Origin: Typha latifolia
Lineage: Eukaryota > Streptophyta > Magnoliopsida > Poales > Typhaceae
Direction of reading: 5' to 3'
Length of the DNA: 64,000 nucleotides
Assembly (NCBI GenBank): GCA_019914945.1
Contig: CM034111.1
Location: 1-64,000 of the forward strand
Translations under genes and position numbers: made by a program
Notes under the pieces: model-generated
Seen by the model: only the letters and a program-made list of their open reading frames with translations
Databases searched by the model: none
Told to the model about the DNA's origin: nothing
Part shown: in pieces, positions 11,181 through 24,200 of the stretch
How positions within the stretch are numbered: position 1 is the first letter of the stretch
Layout: every line of letters starts with the position of its first letter

Positions 11181-11856
11181 CCCCTTTTCATTTCAAGAAT
11201 AGCATTATGGTCACTTGTTAGGAGTATGTAATTTTTTATTTTTTTAAATCTGCACTGTTGATGTGTGTCGTTTATATATGCTTTATTCGATTTGGTAGCA
11301 CGGGTTTATTGCACTGACTTGGCTTGGTTTTGCAACTTTGTGCGCCACGCTTTGGTAAAAGAAAATTTGGAAGTGTTAATGCTAGATCGATAAAGGTCTT
11401 CTGGAATCTCGAAACTCAAACCGACATAAGACAATCCCGATCCGAGAGCTTAAAAGATGCCACTGGTTTTAGTCGTGCTTTGCCAAACAAATATAATGTA
11501 TACGAGAGAGAGCAAGGTGAGGTCAGTCTGCTGCTGCATGAGGTCGATCAAAGGTACTATTTAGCAGGAGGAAAAAAAAGGGAGATGGGCTAAACCAGGA
11601 ACAACAACCCATTCGTGAGCTAAACCGACTAAGATAATTTTGATCCGAGAGCTTAACCGGGCATTGCCAAACCCAAATAAAGAATAGGAGAAGGACAGGA
11701 GTTGCAGGATGAGGTTGGAGAGAAGAAAAGAACTGAGGAGGAAGAAGATATAAAGGAGAAAGTAGCAAAGGAAGGTGATATGGAGAACTAATGGGATTTA
11801 CAGTAGACTGTTTGGAGATTGTGTCAGTCATGAAAGAAACTATATTTGGAAGAACA

Positions 11857-13012
11857 ATATTCGGGGCTTGTTAAAACAATCAAGTCAGCTCGAGTTGGAC
11901 TTTTAAAAGTAAGCTGAACCAAGCTTGATTATGAGCCGGCTTGATCAATAACACTGAAAATAAAGTTCTATAATATATATACACACACATATTAAAATAT
12001 TTAATAGTAACATCTAATGACTTAGCTTCTTTCTCCTTAGGTTTAGAAAGTTTTAGAACGAAAAGCATATTTCCCAAACCGCTCCACCTCCGCACAATGG
12101 CACGTCAGCAAGTCAACATACTGCTCCACCTCGAGCCCTCGTCGACTCTTTCCTCCACGATCCTACACCAACTATCATCGTCGATCCGTAGTCTCCCTCG
12201 ATTCCAACTGTCGTGGTTTTGGATCTTTTTCAATAGCCGACACCAGCCAAAGTTCTCATGGATCTATAAGTTTCAAACTAGAAAAGCTCAACTTGGCTCA
12301 GCTTGATAGCTCATAAGGGGTGATGCCTCATTGTAGGAGGCAAGGAGGAAACAGGAGGTCTTGTTGACGAAGCGCTTGTTGAGGGTGAGGATGGCAACAA
12401 AAGTCCACTACTAATTATTCAAACAAATACCTCGATAAAAGAGAGAACGAGATTTCACTGATGCATCGGTAGTAGTCACAAGAGGGCCTGGGCGAGAAGT
12501 GGACGCACTCCTCGACAATGTAGAGCAACATGATGGCACCGATTCGCTCCTCGACGAGGAGCATGCACCACATTGGCATCTCAGAGATGTTCTACTTCTT
12601 GATGTCGCTACTGCGATGAATCGTCGCATGTTGTCCTGAACGCACTATAAAAGAAGGTAATGGGCATACTAGACCCAGAAAAGACTGAAGCCCGTAGATC
12701 TTCATCTTTGTCATTAGATCCATTGCCGTGGTCAACCCCATCACCATCGACAAGGTAAAGAAGGCGAGGTCGTGGAGGCGAACAGAGAGGATGGAAGTGC
12801 GGATGAGGTCAAGAGAGGAGACGATGTTAGAAAGAATTAAAGCTTTACTCACATTTCGAGAGTGGATGTTGCTCGAGCTAAAGATATGTTGTTATGACCG
12901 ACCGTTAGGCTTAGGTTCCCTTGGGCATTCATTATGGGCAGAAAAGATAGTTAACTAGGGCTTTTATTATCATTTTGTCTGTTGGATCTTAGATCCAACG
13001 ATTCTAATCTTG

Positions 13013-13059
<47 letters not shown>

Positions 13060-13185
13060 CTTAATTGAGTGAGCTTGAGCGAGCCAATGCTAGCTCAGCT
13101 CAACTTAATAATATATTTGAGCTTAAAAAATCAGTTCAATTCAACTCATTTAGAGATCAAGCCGAGCCCATGGGCCCTCCCTACA
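11857..13185. mobile_element. Old non-autonomous element, probably hAT-like, GAGCTC-rich ends
   Basis: The left end (CGGGGCTTGTTAAAACAATC followed by AGCTCGAG) resembles the left end of the hAT-like element at 51384. The right end at about 13090-13185 is again rich in gagcttgagc/cagctcagctc words and ends near GGGCCCTCCCTA. The flanking 8-mers (aacaatat and acaactac) are similar but not identical, so the insertion is old or the ends are misplaced. The interior holds short open frames (plus 12097-12306; minus 12592-12852 with hydrophobic stretches) that I do not recognise; they could be captured host fragments. A (TA)n tract lies at 13014-13056. Confidence 0.5.
13014..13056. repeat. (TA)n microsatellite
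   Basis: More than 20 TA units, inside the degenerate transposon. Confidence 0.95.
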
Positions 13186-14240
13186 ACTACTTTATAATTT
13201 ATTGTGAACTTAGTAAATTTTAAATTTATTTTTGGAGGGAAATATATTATTTTTGAAGGAAAATATATTTATTTTTGGAGATAAATTGGAGATAGATGAG
13301 AGAAGATTTACAACGAAAATATCCCTCCCACCAAAAGAAAAATATTGTTCACACATGACTTAATATGTAGAGGTAAAATTATTGTTTGGTCTTGGTGTTA
13401 ACTTAACAACACTTAGATTTAATATAGAAAGATATCTCATAGACAAGAATGTAAAGTACAATTGCCCTATAAATATGGTAAAGTACAATTGCCCTAAAAT
13501 ATAGATTAATGCTATATCAACACTTTATAAATATTTTACAAATAAGATGATGTGACATTATTTTATGTATTGATTATTTTTCTATTATTTATAGCCATCA
13601 CTATCAATGAATAAAATGATACTATATTAAAATAACATTTGTAGAGTGTTTGTAAAATTTTGATGGCCATAGCATTATTCAAAATTTTATAAGTCAAAAG
13701 TAGAAAGAGATTTGGGAACGGACACATGATTTGAATTGATCTTATGTAAAAAGAATTTCTATTTTCCACTAAACCAAATGCACTTGTTTTTATTGAAAAA
13801 TCCGACTGATTTTTTTAGTAGAAACAAGGGTTGTTTGGTTACGAGTGACATGGGGAGAATTTACCATAGTCTTGCTTGCGATGGAGCAATGCCCACTCTC
13901 AGGTCTGTAACCGAAACTGCTTGTGAACCAAACAATGCTCGAAATGATAATGGAAGAGAAGGTTCTCTACCTTATTTGGGCCTGAGGCGCAAATGAGGTA
14001 GCAATTGTCGATACTGGGGAGACGATGACTAAGAATGTCGAGAATCGAAATGTTTTTTAAAATGCTACGCGAAATGAAAGCTAAACCCTAGGGAGGGCAT
14101 CCGAGCAACTCCGGACAGTTTTCCGCAAGCTTTTTAGATTATGGCTGGAAGAAGAACTGGTCTAATAGTCATTAAAGAAGGGGGTAGAGGTAGTTTTTAA
14201 AAAGAAAACACCCAAGGGATTTGAGGTCCAAACAAGTCGG
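13186..14240. other. Intergenic, no gene seen
   Basis: AT-rich in the left half. From about 13840 the composition is more balanced and short frames occur, but none matches a family I know. The right part may be decayed LINE sequence continuous with the next feature. Confidence 0.5.
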
Positions 14241-14249
14241 TTCGGGGGA

Positions 14250-14960
14250 GGTGGCAGAAGCCAAACTGGTGAAGATGCTACGAATGCAGGCTACAGCCTC
14301 GCTAAGAAAAATGCCATGAATAAGGTCTATGTTCCAACATGTCGAGCTTTGGATGAAGAGGTCACCACTTTTAGTAATGCTCAGAGAGAGTTGGATACGG
14401 GAGCCAATGATCAGTTAGAATAGAGATGGATGTCCCGCTGCCCACCAGCCAATTAGAGCAGTTTTTGTCTCATTTGCAAAAAGCGCCAAATCTAGGAGGA
14501 GGAGAAATTTGCTTGCCAAATTTCATTCTTTGAGAAGTATACAGCCTTGAGAGTTTTAGCCCAAGGAGTGCTGCATTCCTTAGAAGGAATCAATAGCTTT
14601 AGGACTAGAGCGCGATTGGCCAACGAAATGCTTCTGATGACGAGACCTCTATTATTAGTTGGCCTACACATGGATTTACAGTTTCTAAGATACATATGCT
14701 TCTTTTTACCCAAGAATCTCCACCAAAAATCTCTTATCATCCTATCCAATTTTTTAAGGATATTATTTGAGAAAACAATAGTAGACATAAAGGGGAACAA
14801 CATGGGAAAGAAGAGAGATCTTCCAACCTGCCAGCTTATGCTAAAACTTCTCTACTACAAATTTGAGAGTTGTGGCTTTGGATTTTGGAAAGAGGATGGG
14901 ATTACTGAGGTATTCGTCCTTTTCCCTTATAAAGGTAAGTTTCAATGTTGAAATGATAGA
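14250..14960 (-). mobile_element. LINE (L1-type) fragment, 3' region of ORF2, decayed
   Basis: On the minus strand the translation gives, in order, KLAGWKISLLS (about 14840), then after a frameshift a block with LKKLDRMIRDFWWRFLGKK, CRPTNNRGLVIRSISLANRALVLKLL (14492-14803), and further down WLVGSGTSISILTDHWLP (about 14400-14460). This is the usual order downstream of the reverse-transcriptase core in plant L1 elements (RLAGWK..., F.WG..., CRPK..GGLGIR.L...NKALL, and W.VG.G..I.IW.D.WLP). Stops and frameshifts show it is dead. It is independent of, and opposite in orientation to, the LINE at 43944-48289. Confidence 0.8.
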
Positions 14961-15457
14961 AAATTGCATGGATAACTAACTTTGTTGTCCTAGATAACTT
15001 TTTTCATAACTAAAAAGGTGATAGGGATTAATTTTAATTCTAAATAATTATTGTGAAAAAATTTATTTGGTAGCTTAACTCAATGACTCAACTCGATTGA
15101 TGGCTTGAAGGAGCAGTTCGACAATGTGATAGCTTGGAACATATTTCAACGACATTTAGTTCGGAGCAATATTTTAGTAACACATATAATTTAAAATCTA
15201 GACTAAACAATTTAGTATATTAGATTAAGTGGAACAAGAGATATCCACCCTAACTTGTACTACATTTAGAGAAGCTAAACAATAATTCTTGAGGTGCGTT
15301 GAAACTGATGCACACTACACTTGAATACCGATTGGTTTCTGGGCCTGAAAGAAATACTAGTGGAAGAGTCCCGGCCCGCTCAGAATTCCGTCTGACCCCA
15401 TCCAAGCCGTCTGTTTTCCATTGAAAGTCCACGACAATCGGTTCGCTTAATCCATGT
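14961..15457. other. Spacer upstream of the ATXR7-like gene
   Basis: Contains the likely promoter. No coding feature is seen. Homology to the duplicated 5' fragment at 6927 begins at about 15458, so the duplicated piece reaches only just upstream of the leader. Confidence 0.5.
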
Positions 15458-15521
15458 GTCCCGCGACCCATCCTAGCCTTCGGTCGGTTATAACGCCAGG
15501 CGCCAGCCCTTAGAGCCCTAC

Positions 15522-15524
<3 letters not shown>

Positions 15525-15570
<46 letters not shown>
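15525..15570. repeat. (CT)n microsatellite in ATXR7-like 5' leader
   Basis: A long TC run with one CC interruption. It lies about 190-230 bp before the start codon, and the same tract occurs in the truncated copy at 6965-7003. Confidence 0.95.
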
Positions 15571-15755
15571 GCTTCCCGTGTATGCCCTGATTGCCCCCCT
15601 TCTTCCCTTACATTATCTTTGCTCCTCTTCCTCTTGCGGCGATTTCTACATCGGGTTTGTTGCTGAAATCCCGTCCTTTTCCGACCTGCCTCGCCCCGCA
15701 GCCGGGATCCCATCGCAATCGGTAGATCGGATAACGTTTTGGGCTTGATCTCCGG

Positions 15756-18158
15756 ATGTCGCCGATCGGTGTTTACCTACCTCATGGTTCCTTTCCGATC
15801 TGTTCTTCTTCCTCGAATATGGTGAGTTTCTGTCATTCTATGCTATCTTTTGATGGAATCTCGCAGACCTTGAAAAGAAACGAAGGGAAGCAGATTAATT
15901 TGTACGACAGCAGCTTTCTTATTAGGATATTCGTTACTTGGCATGGGTTGCTAGATCGATATCCAGGATATGTTTTTCTTTTCTTCTGTCCCTTATTGAT
16001 CCCATGAGTCTTCTCTTGATTGGTTGGGATTACGGTTTCTGCTCTTGACTTCTATCCAGCAGGGTGCATATTCGCCTCGTGGCTATCATCATCTCTACTC
16101 TAGAGAATTCTTTTGTTCTTCAGTTAACAGTGTCCGTTTCAGCAAGCTAACCATGCCTCATGCGTTCTTTCCAGTCGGTTTGAAATGTAAACATGTTGTG
16201 TTCATAGCTAATTGAGAACAGATATGGATCTTGGTTTAATTTTTGTTTCCCGTATAACTCATTGCTAGTTAAGAGGGTTTTACGTTTACCATATCTCGAG
16301 GTATTGATTTCTTTTTGTCTTAAAGTGTCATTTCTATTGTGGTGGATGGATTTATTTGGTTTTTCTTTGTTTTAAAATTGTTTCTTCACTGCAACTAACA
16401 GTGTTTGGGAAGCAGGGAAGGCTTAATGAGGCATGTCAAGCCTTGATATTTGAGGTGAGGCAGTGGGGAGCACTTTGAGCCTCATTCTGACTCTCTACCA
16501 TAAGGAAAGGTGAGTAGAGTGATACAGTCAACGACATCTGACTGGCTTTATAAATCCATGAGGCTCGTTCTAGCAGTATGCAAGAGAATTAAACGACGTT
16601 TTTGCAAGAAAAGCAAAGCAGGCAATTTTTAATTTTTTAGGATTTGGTAGAATCTAGAAAATTACTAAGATTTGTGTATTTCCATCGAAAATTGAAAGGG
16701 TGGAGCTGCAATATCCTCCTTGTGGTTCTAACTTCTAAATTATTGAAACTTGATGATAATTTTTTTACTTTTTTTCTGAGCCATATTTTAATAAGATTCC
16801 TACATATTTAGTTTGTGGTGATTACATAATTATAAATAAATTTATTATTTTCATTTATAGTGCTCTTATCAATACTGTGTTATTTATGGATTATGAAAAT
16901 TATGTCTTTGTTTGTCAACTATACTATCTCTTGCAAGTTGCAATGCTATTTAGTGTCTTTTCAGCTATTCTAGGTTTTGCCCTTTTCTTTATTTACTATG
17001 CTTTTCCTTTTAAAAACTTCTTTGGCCATATGTTGGTACTTGTCAGTTAGCACATTATACTTTTGCTACATTCTCTTTGGTCCACAATTAGAAAGGTTCT
17101 TGAGCCAAAAAAGGAAAAAAAAACCAATTATTTGAAGCAAAAGTTCCTAATTTTTGTGCGAATTGTATTCTGTGTAGGTGAGGTATGAGGAACCATTATC
17201 TGACTTTGTTTCTGTAATTCGTTTGGGATGTGGATCTGCAGTTGATTCCGGGGAATCATGCTTCAATGATTGCAATTATTTCTCTGCAAGGAAACGGTTG
17301 AAGTGGAAATCTGAATTGTCTGACATGGAAGTCCTTGCCTCTACAGCAGAAATTGATGAGCACCCCGAAGGATGCACAACCCACTGGTATAGACACTACT
17401 TGATGTCTATATACCCTCCTCTCTTTTCTACTTTCCTCTCTCCTTTGATTATGTTATTGATTATTTGAATTTGTGTAATCAGGTGTTCCAACGGGTGTAC
17501 TGGAGCATCTTGTAGCTGCAATCCAATGGAAGAAATGGGTCCATATGTTGCAATGCAAGAAAATTTGCAATCTATAGACAAGATCTATGGGAGCTCTCAG
17601 CAGTACAAGGTTGATGTAGTTACAGGTCAAGGTAGGGGGGGTGGTGGACAAACTCAATCTCTATCTTTGGGTGGATGTATGTATGTTAATGAGCATGGGC
17701 AGATGTGTGGGCCATACACCGAAGAGCAGCTGTATGGTGGTTTATCTACTGGTTTCTTGCCTGAGAGCCTTCCAGTTTACCCTGTTGTAGATGGAAAGCT
17801 CAGTAATCCTGTACCTCTAAATTTTTTAAAGCAATTCCTTCTCAAAGGAGATGTTGCTTCAACTGTTTTAACTCCTGTGCCTATTGCGTCAAGTATTAAT
17901 ACAGGAGATTGGCCTGGATGTTCTGAACTAGGGGATCCTTCTCAGAGTTCGTTTCCAGATAAACAATTACTACACCTGCAAGGTGCTTGCTATGGAGCTC
18001 ATAGTTCTGGAACAGAAGAGGTAAATAGAAGAAAAGCTGGCAGAAATAAACCAGCACTTACAGAGGTATTTCTTTTCTCCATAAATTGGTGCTCCGGTTG
18101 TATATCCAGCACCTTTTAACTTAAAACTTCTTTCTTCTGGGGAACTTATTGCCAGAAT

Positions 18159-18202
<44 letters not shown>

Positions 18203-21200
18203 CCTAGCCTGATCAATGAGTCTTTGAATCAGTCTCTTTCAAGTGAAGAATCATGTTGGATGTTTGAGGATGAAGAAGGTAGGCGACACGGACCACATTC
18301 TATTGCAGAACTTTGTTACTGGCATCATAGCAGTTATCTTCATGATTTCTTGATGGTAAGAATCATAACTCTAGTAAAGGATGGTGCCTTACCAGTTGCT
18401 TTTGTTCTCTTGTTTATTGTATCTGTACTTTTCGTAGTGTTTAATAAGAATAAATAATAAAGAAGGTCTTGTGGAGGTAGTTAAATTGATAATGATCGTA
18501 ATAAATTACTCGTGTCTTGCAACTTATTATTGTATTGGTGCTCTATGTTGCTAGGGCTGCTAATATTTGTTTTGCTGCTTACCGTTTACATCCTTTAATT
18601 TTTTATTTTCCCCATTTAATTTGGTCTAGACCCTGGGAGTACAAATCTGCATTCACCTTTACTTAGAGTCCAAAATGTTCTTAATACATCTATGCCTGTT
18701 ATTTGGCCATAGTCCTCCTTGTAAGGCATATTTGCTTTCTTGCACAAATTATTTTGTGCATTTAGTGTTATTGACCTTACTTTTTTTGGAGATGTTGTGA
18801 CTTGTGAGGAAGCATTCAACAGAACATGTGAGGATAATTTGATTAGGACTCCTCAGTTGCAAATTTTTTAGGTTTGTTTCAATAAAGGAAGAATTAATTT
18901 TGTGCAAATTTGATTAGGACTCCTTACTGCATATAGTGTTGTGCAGGGCCACCATGTAGATGCCTGGCTTGGATCATGGTGGCAGCACGGCATGTACTGC
19001 GGCATGCCAATTTTTGGATGTAGTAACTTTACAAGATAGAAATGCTAGTTATTTGGTTTGCTGCACAGCCATCATTGTCCTTTTTCCACAAACTCTGTTG
19101 CCAACTTCCCTATTAGTTCATGTCTACATGAAAAAAATAGTTCCTACTCTGGAAGCAGATGGTGGGGCTCTGTTTTTTATGGATTTGCTCCTAGTTTTCT
19201 GCAATCATTCAGATTAAGATATTTTGGTGCATATAATTGCAAAAGAGTAATTATCTTATTTCAGAAGGACAAGAGGCAAACTAGATATCTAACTTTATAG
19301 CCTAGGTATTTTCCCATGCAGTCTGGCATTTATATTTGAAGAAGCTTTGGACTGCATGCAAATAATTATGATCCGATGCTGACTGTTTGTTTTGCTTTAT
19401 TATTTCTCATTTCATAATCCAAAAGTTGTTAGTGTTATGATGCAGCAGAATTGAGAGCAGTTTTGGCTGGCCTGAATTAATGTGGTAAATGTGGTCTCTG
19501 TTGATATGTCCATCTATAATTAAATTATATATTTTGTTTCTCTGTCAGTTCTTACTTGGAAGTTTCAAAATGAGAAATGAGTCTCTTAATGTATATGGTA
19601 CCATAAGTGCTACTTAATGTTGCTTAAACTGATAAGCTGATATGTTGTGTATCCGGTATGCTCAGTTGCCTGGATAACATTTGCTGATAAATGTTTAGGT
19701 GTCTCATTTTTGGGGAAAAAAAAATCTACCCAATTTTTTTGAATATTCCTGCGAGTGTTAACATAAAAAACATTCAGCAACAATAGTATTTGCAATTTTA
19801 TTTCTTATTTAATATTTTTAAGAGTTAAGACTACTTCCAAGTTCTTACAAGCTCTATGAAGAACAATGGACAGTTTCTGGCTTTCTGCACATGTTCACAG
19901 TTCATTAAATACTGAAGATAGCTAAGAAATATAGTTCAATCTATTTTCTAAATTTCTATAGATGAAATTTTCACTAAATAGTTCTTTGTTGTCAAGTTAA
20001 GCTTTATGCTCCCTTAGCCCTTAGGTGCTCATTTATTATCATGCTGCATTACAACTTTTATCTAATTCTATTTCTTTTCTTTGTAGATTTACCATGTGGA
20101 TAATAAGTTTGGGCCATTTACTCTTGCATCGTTAATTGATGAGTGGAGCAGAGGCATCATGGATTCATCTAAAGCTGCCAATGATGATAGTACTAGTTCC
20201 TTATTTGGCTTCATATCTGATATATCTGAGGACATCTCCTTTCAACTGCACTCTGGAATAATAAAAGCAGCCCGTCGATTGTTTATTGATGAAATAATCA
20301 GTAGCATAATTCCTAACTTTATTACATCAAAGAAGGCTGTCAAGAATTGGCCAGAACCAACAGTTCAAGCTTCCAAGGTGTGCCATTTAGATGTCAAAAA
20401 AGTATGCCCTCTTCTCTTGAGAATTGAGAATAATGCTCAGTTATTACTTACATGTTCTGATGACATCTGTATTGTGGTGTTTATAATACAGCGCCAGACC
20501 ATGAATGACAGGAAATCTTGCGCAGTTAGGGACAAGGTTGTTGTATCCTCTTCTGTGTCAAGAGAACTAAACTCATCTCAACCAGCAGATGAGGTGATTG
20601 CTTCCCCGCTTGCTTTGTACTCTGGTGGGTATGCTCATTTGGCAGAGCTGCTATTGGCAGTCCGGAAAATGTTTTATTACGACTGCATGAAAGTTGTGTG
20701 GACTGCTGTCTTTGACAAACCTGTTACGAGCTATTGTGGGTCATGGCTTAAGAGAAAGCGCTGGTCTCATGTTCCAGTTTCACCTATTCCTGTTGCTTTT
20801 GACAGCCAAAATACACAAAATAAGGATGAGAAGGAAGCAAAGGTTGAGATGCCGGTGGTTTACTTGTTAGTCAATTTTTTGCAGAAATGATTTCTCTATT
20901 CCTGTTTTACATCTTTTTACATGTTATGTGGTCTTACAGGTAGTTTCTGAACCACAGACTTCTCATAATGACATAGATTTTCCACCAGGGTTTGGACCTG
21001 GTACGGGAAGTCTAGATAGTTGTTCCTTCTCTCCATTAATTTCAGACATTGGTTCCATTGCCTCTGAAGCTGAGACAAAGCCTGTATTACATGTCAACAT
21101 ATCTTCAGGCACCCTCATAGAAACTGTTGAGAATGAACTATATGTGGTAGTGAAGGCACCATTGTTTAAGTACTTTGAAGATGTTATTCAAGAAGAAATT

Positions 21201-24200
21201 ACAAATTTGTTATGTTTGGCACTCAAAGACAATGTTAATGAGGTAAAGTTTAAGATGAAGCGCCATTTTCATATCACTGTTCTCTATTTTATGATTCTTT
21301 TAGCTTTCATATTTTTCTTTTATCATCTCTTAAATTTGGTGAAGTAAGGTTTTAGGTTTGAATTTTACACTGTAACCTTTACTTTCGAGATTGGTGGAGT
21401 ATTTGATGTATGATGAAATCTTTCATATTTAATTTGTCTTCTAATCACTCGGGCAATATAATCTTGCACATCTTTTTTCTATCTTATGTTATAAGTTAAC
21501 CTTTGAAGGTATAGGCAATTTGTATTATCTTGCACCTTTTCCTCTCTTATGTTATCTTAACCTTTGGAGTTACATTTTGGCAATATGTATTATCTTGCAC
21601 ATCTTTTTTTCTCTCTTACATTATTAAGTTAACCTTTGAAGTTATATGCAATCAGTATTATCTTGCACCTTTTCCTCTTTTATGTTAATACCTTAACCTT
21701 TGGAGTTGCATTTTCAGTTTTGGAGGGAACATAATGTCTAATAAATTGAAGAAATAATTTAGGGTTTTTTACATAATTGCCACTAAAACTTTCAAAATAT
21801 CATAATTGCCACTACATTCTTCAAAATATCATAATCGCCACTGAAATCATTATGCTCTTTCAAAATTATTATTCTATTAGTTAAATCTAACTAATTATGA
21901 TTAAAACACAACTTAGATCTAAATTTTTTTTATCTTTACATAAATTATTAAAAGTGGTTTAAATTATCTAATATTATATACAATACCAATGATAATCGTG
22001 CCAATCAGCACGACACCTAGCACGAGGTGTGCCAATGCACACCCCCATGCCGAGCACGGCTGCATGCCAACCCATGTTGATGTGGAGCCTTTTTTTTTTT
22101 TTAAATTCTATTTTTATTAATCATCATTAATTAACTTTAGTATTTTACGCAACATTCTCGTATTAACTTTATACTGGCAAATGAAGTCTTTGATCCTTCT
22201 CGTTATTTTATTTTCTGTTCAACTAGATATTAATTTTAACTATTGAACTATTATCAATTAATATTATGTGTTCAATTAGATTATAGAGTGTTTAATCCTT
22301 AATATTAGTTTTAATAAATATATTGAATTATATTATGTGTTGAATAATATTTATATCTGAATACTGTATTTTTGATAAAATAGGTCATTTATAAAAATAA
22401 TCTAAAAATAAAAGACTGTAGTATAGATTTAATACATCTATTCAAATCAAGAATAAAAAATTAACATGTTGAAGACCTAAAAACATATCTAAATATCTTA
22501 AATTAAAGATACATTAAATGTGTGCCAGTGGCATGCATGGTCATGCCCATAGTTCGCCGGATTGGGATTGATCGAACCCAATTTCGATCCGGGCTCGATC
22601 TGAACTATCTTTCTCTCTTTTACTCTTTCTTCTCACTCTCTCTTTACTCTCTTTCTTTCTTTTTTTCTCTCTTTACCATATAACTATTGTTTCCCTTACG
22701 AAGAGATCTAGCTCCGACGAATTGCAACGAATTCTAGTATATAATTTTTTAATTTATTTCTTTTTCTCAAATTTTTTTTATTTCTTCAACTCTCCCTTTT
22801 TCTTCTCTTTTCTTCTTCTTTCTTCACTACACCATGATTTTTTTTCTTCTTTTGTTTGATTTTCTTTCACTCACTCTCTTTCTAATCTCTTACTTTTTAA
22901 TTTTCATTGCACCATGTTTTTTCTTTCTTTATTTTCTTATTTTTGGTAAACTTTTTTCTAAATTTTTAGAAATTCTTCTGCATTTTTAAATAATATTTAG
23001 AAGTTTACGTAATTAAAAAGTCCGATCCGATTTAGGCGACCAATCCGGCCAATATATATTATTTTTTTGGAAGATCTCGATCCCAATTTTTCGAACCTTG
23101 GTCGTGCCGGTGCCGATGGTGTGCCATGGCACGACCATCATTGCGTAATTTATAATACAACAAAATATATTTTATTTTATGCGATAACAATTGTTGATAA
23201 CTATTTTGGACCCTAAACTTAAAAAAGGGATATTGAATTAGTTATTTAATATGTTTATTAACTTTAAAAATAATCTATTAGGAATATTTTGTTAAAAGTT
23301 AACCATAATGACAATTTAAAAAAAATCAAGATTTTAGTGGCAGTTATGATATTTTAAAGAATGTAGTGGCAATTATGATATTAAGGAATGTCGTACAAGT
23401 GGCACAAGGCATGCTGATCTATCTCTAGCGAGGTAGTTGTTGTGCCAAGTGATGAACACTCTAGCATGTGTCTGGCACACTGACATGGCCTCCTCGTACC
23501 AAGCCAGTATCGGCACACCTTGGCGTGTTGCTAGCACACTAACATGGTTTTTTTATGTGCCACACTAGTATTGACATTTCGTAGCGTGTTGCTTCACATG
23601 AGACAACCTTGCATACCTTAAAATTAGAGATTTTAGGGCTTCTTGGAGCTTAAAATAGGTTTTAATGGTTAAATGTAGTCTTTTAGCCTTAGATATTGGT
23701 GTAAGACATCCTGTAAAATAAGAATATTAGCCATTGTCAAGGCATAAGGCATAAATTTGTCATGAAGTGAAAGTTACAAACATGTTTTAATCAAATTTGA
23801 TGCCAGAATTATTTAAATTTGAAGTAGCACCTTGAAGGTAGATCTGCTTAAGTTATATAACATTTAGAATCCAATTTGATGATTTTTTTTCCCATTTCTT
23901 CTAATTGCAGGAACTTATTATTATCAATGAATCTATACATCACCCAGAGTTGCTTAGTTCTCCTGAAGTGGCTGGTGAGAAGATATCACTTTCTCCTGGT
24001 ACTTATGGAATGCATTTTTCTTTCCTTTCATATATGAGTATTGATTTGGTTTATCATTTCTAATTTCTCTTTTTTTTTTTTTGACAACCAGAACGTTCCT
24101 CCTCTACCTGTTATACAAGTGCCTTTGAGAGGTTGGGTACGAATCTAATAACTGAGTTAGATGATGAATATACTGAAGAACCACCTCCTCCTGGTGTCAA

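Larger units (their letters stand above)
9125..11830 (+). repeat. Segmental duplication, copy B (contains CTL1 pseudogene)
   Basis: This is the counterpart of 2830-5990. Leader, exon 1, intron 1, exon 3, 3' flank and the purine-rich tract are all recognisable in the same order. It differs by point changes, short indels and one larger deletion that removes exon 2 and the adjoining intron ends. Confidence 0.8.

Noticed and set aside
18938..19300. Possible extra exon in ATXR7-like intron 5
   Set aside because: Flanking exons already join in phase into a continuous GYF-like segment, and the candidate frame has an early stop.
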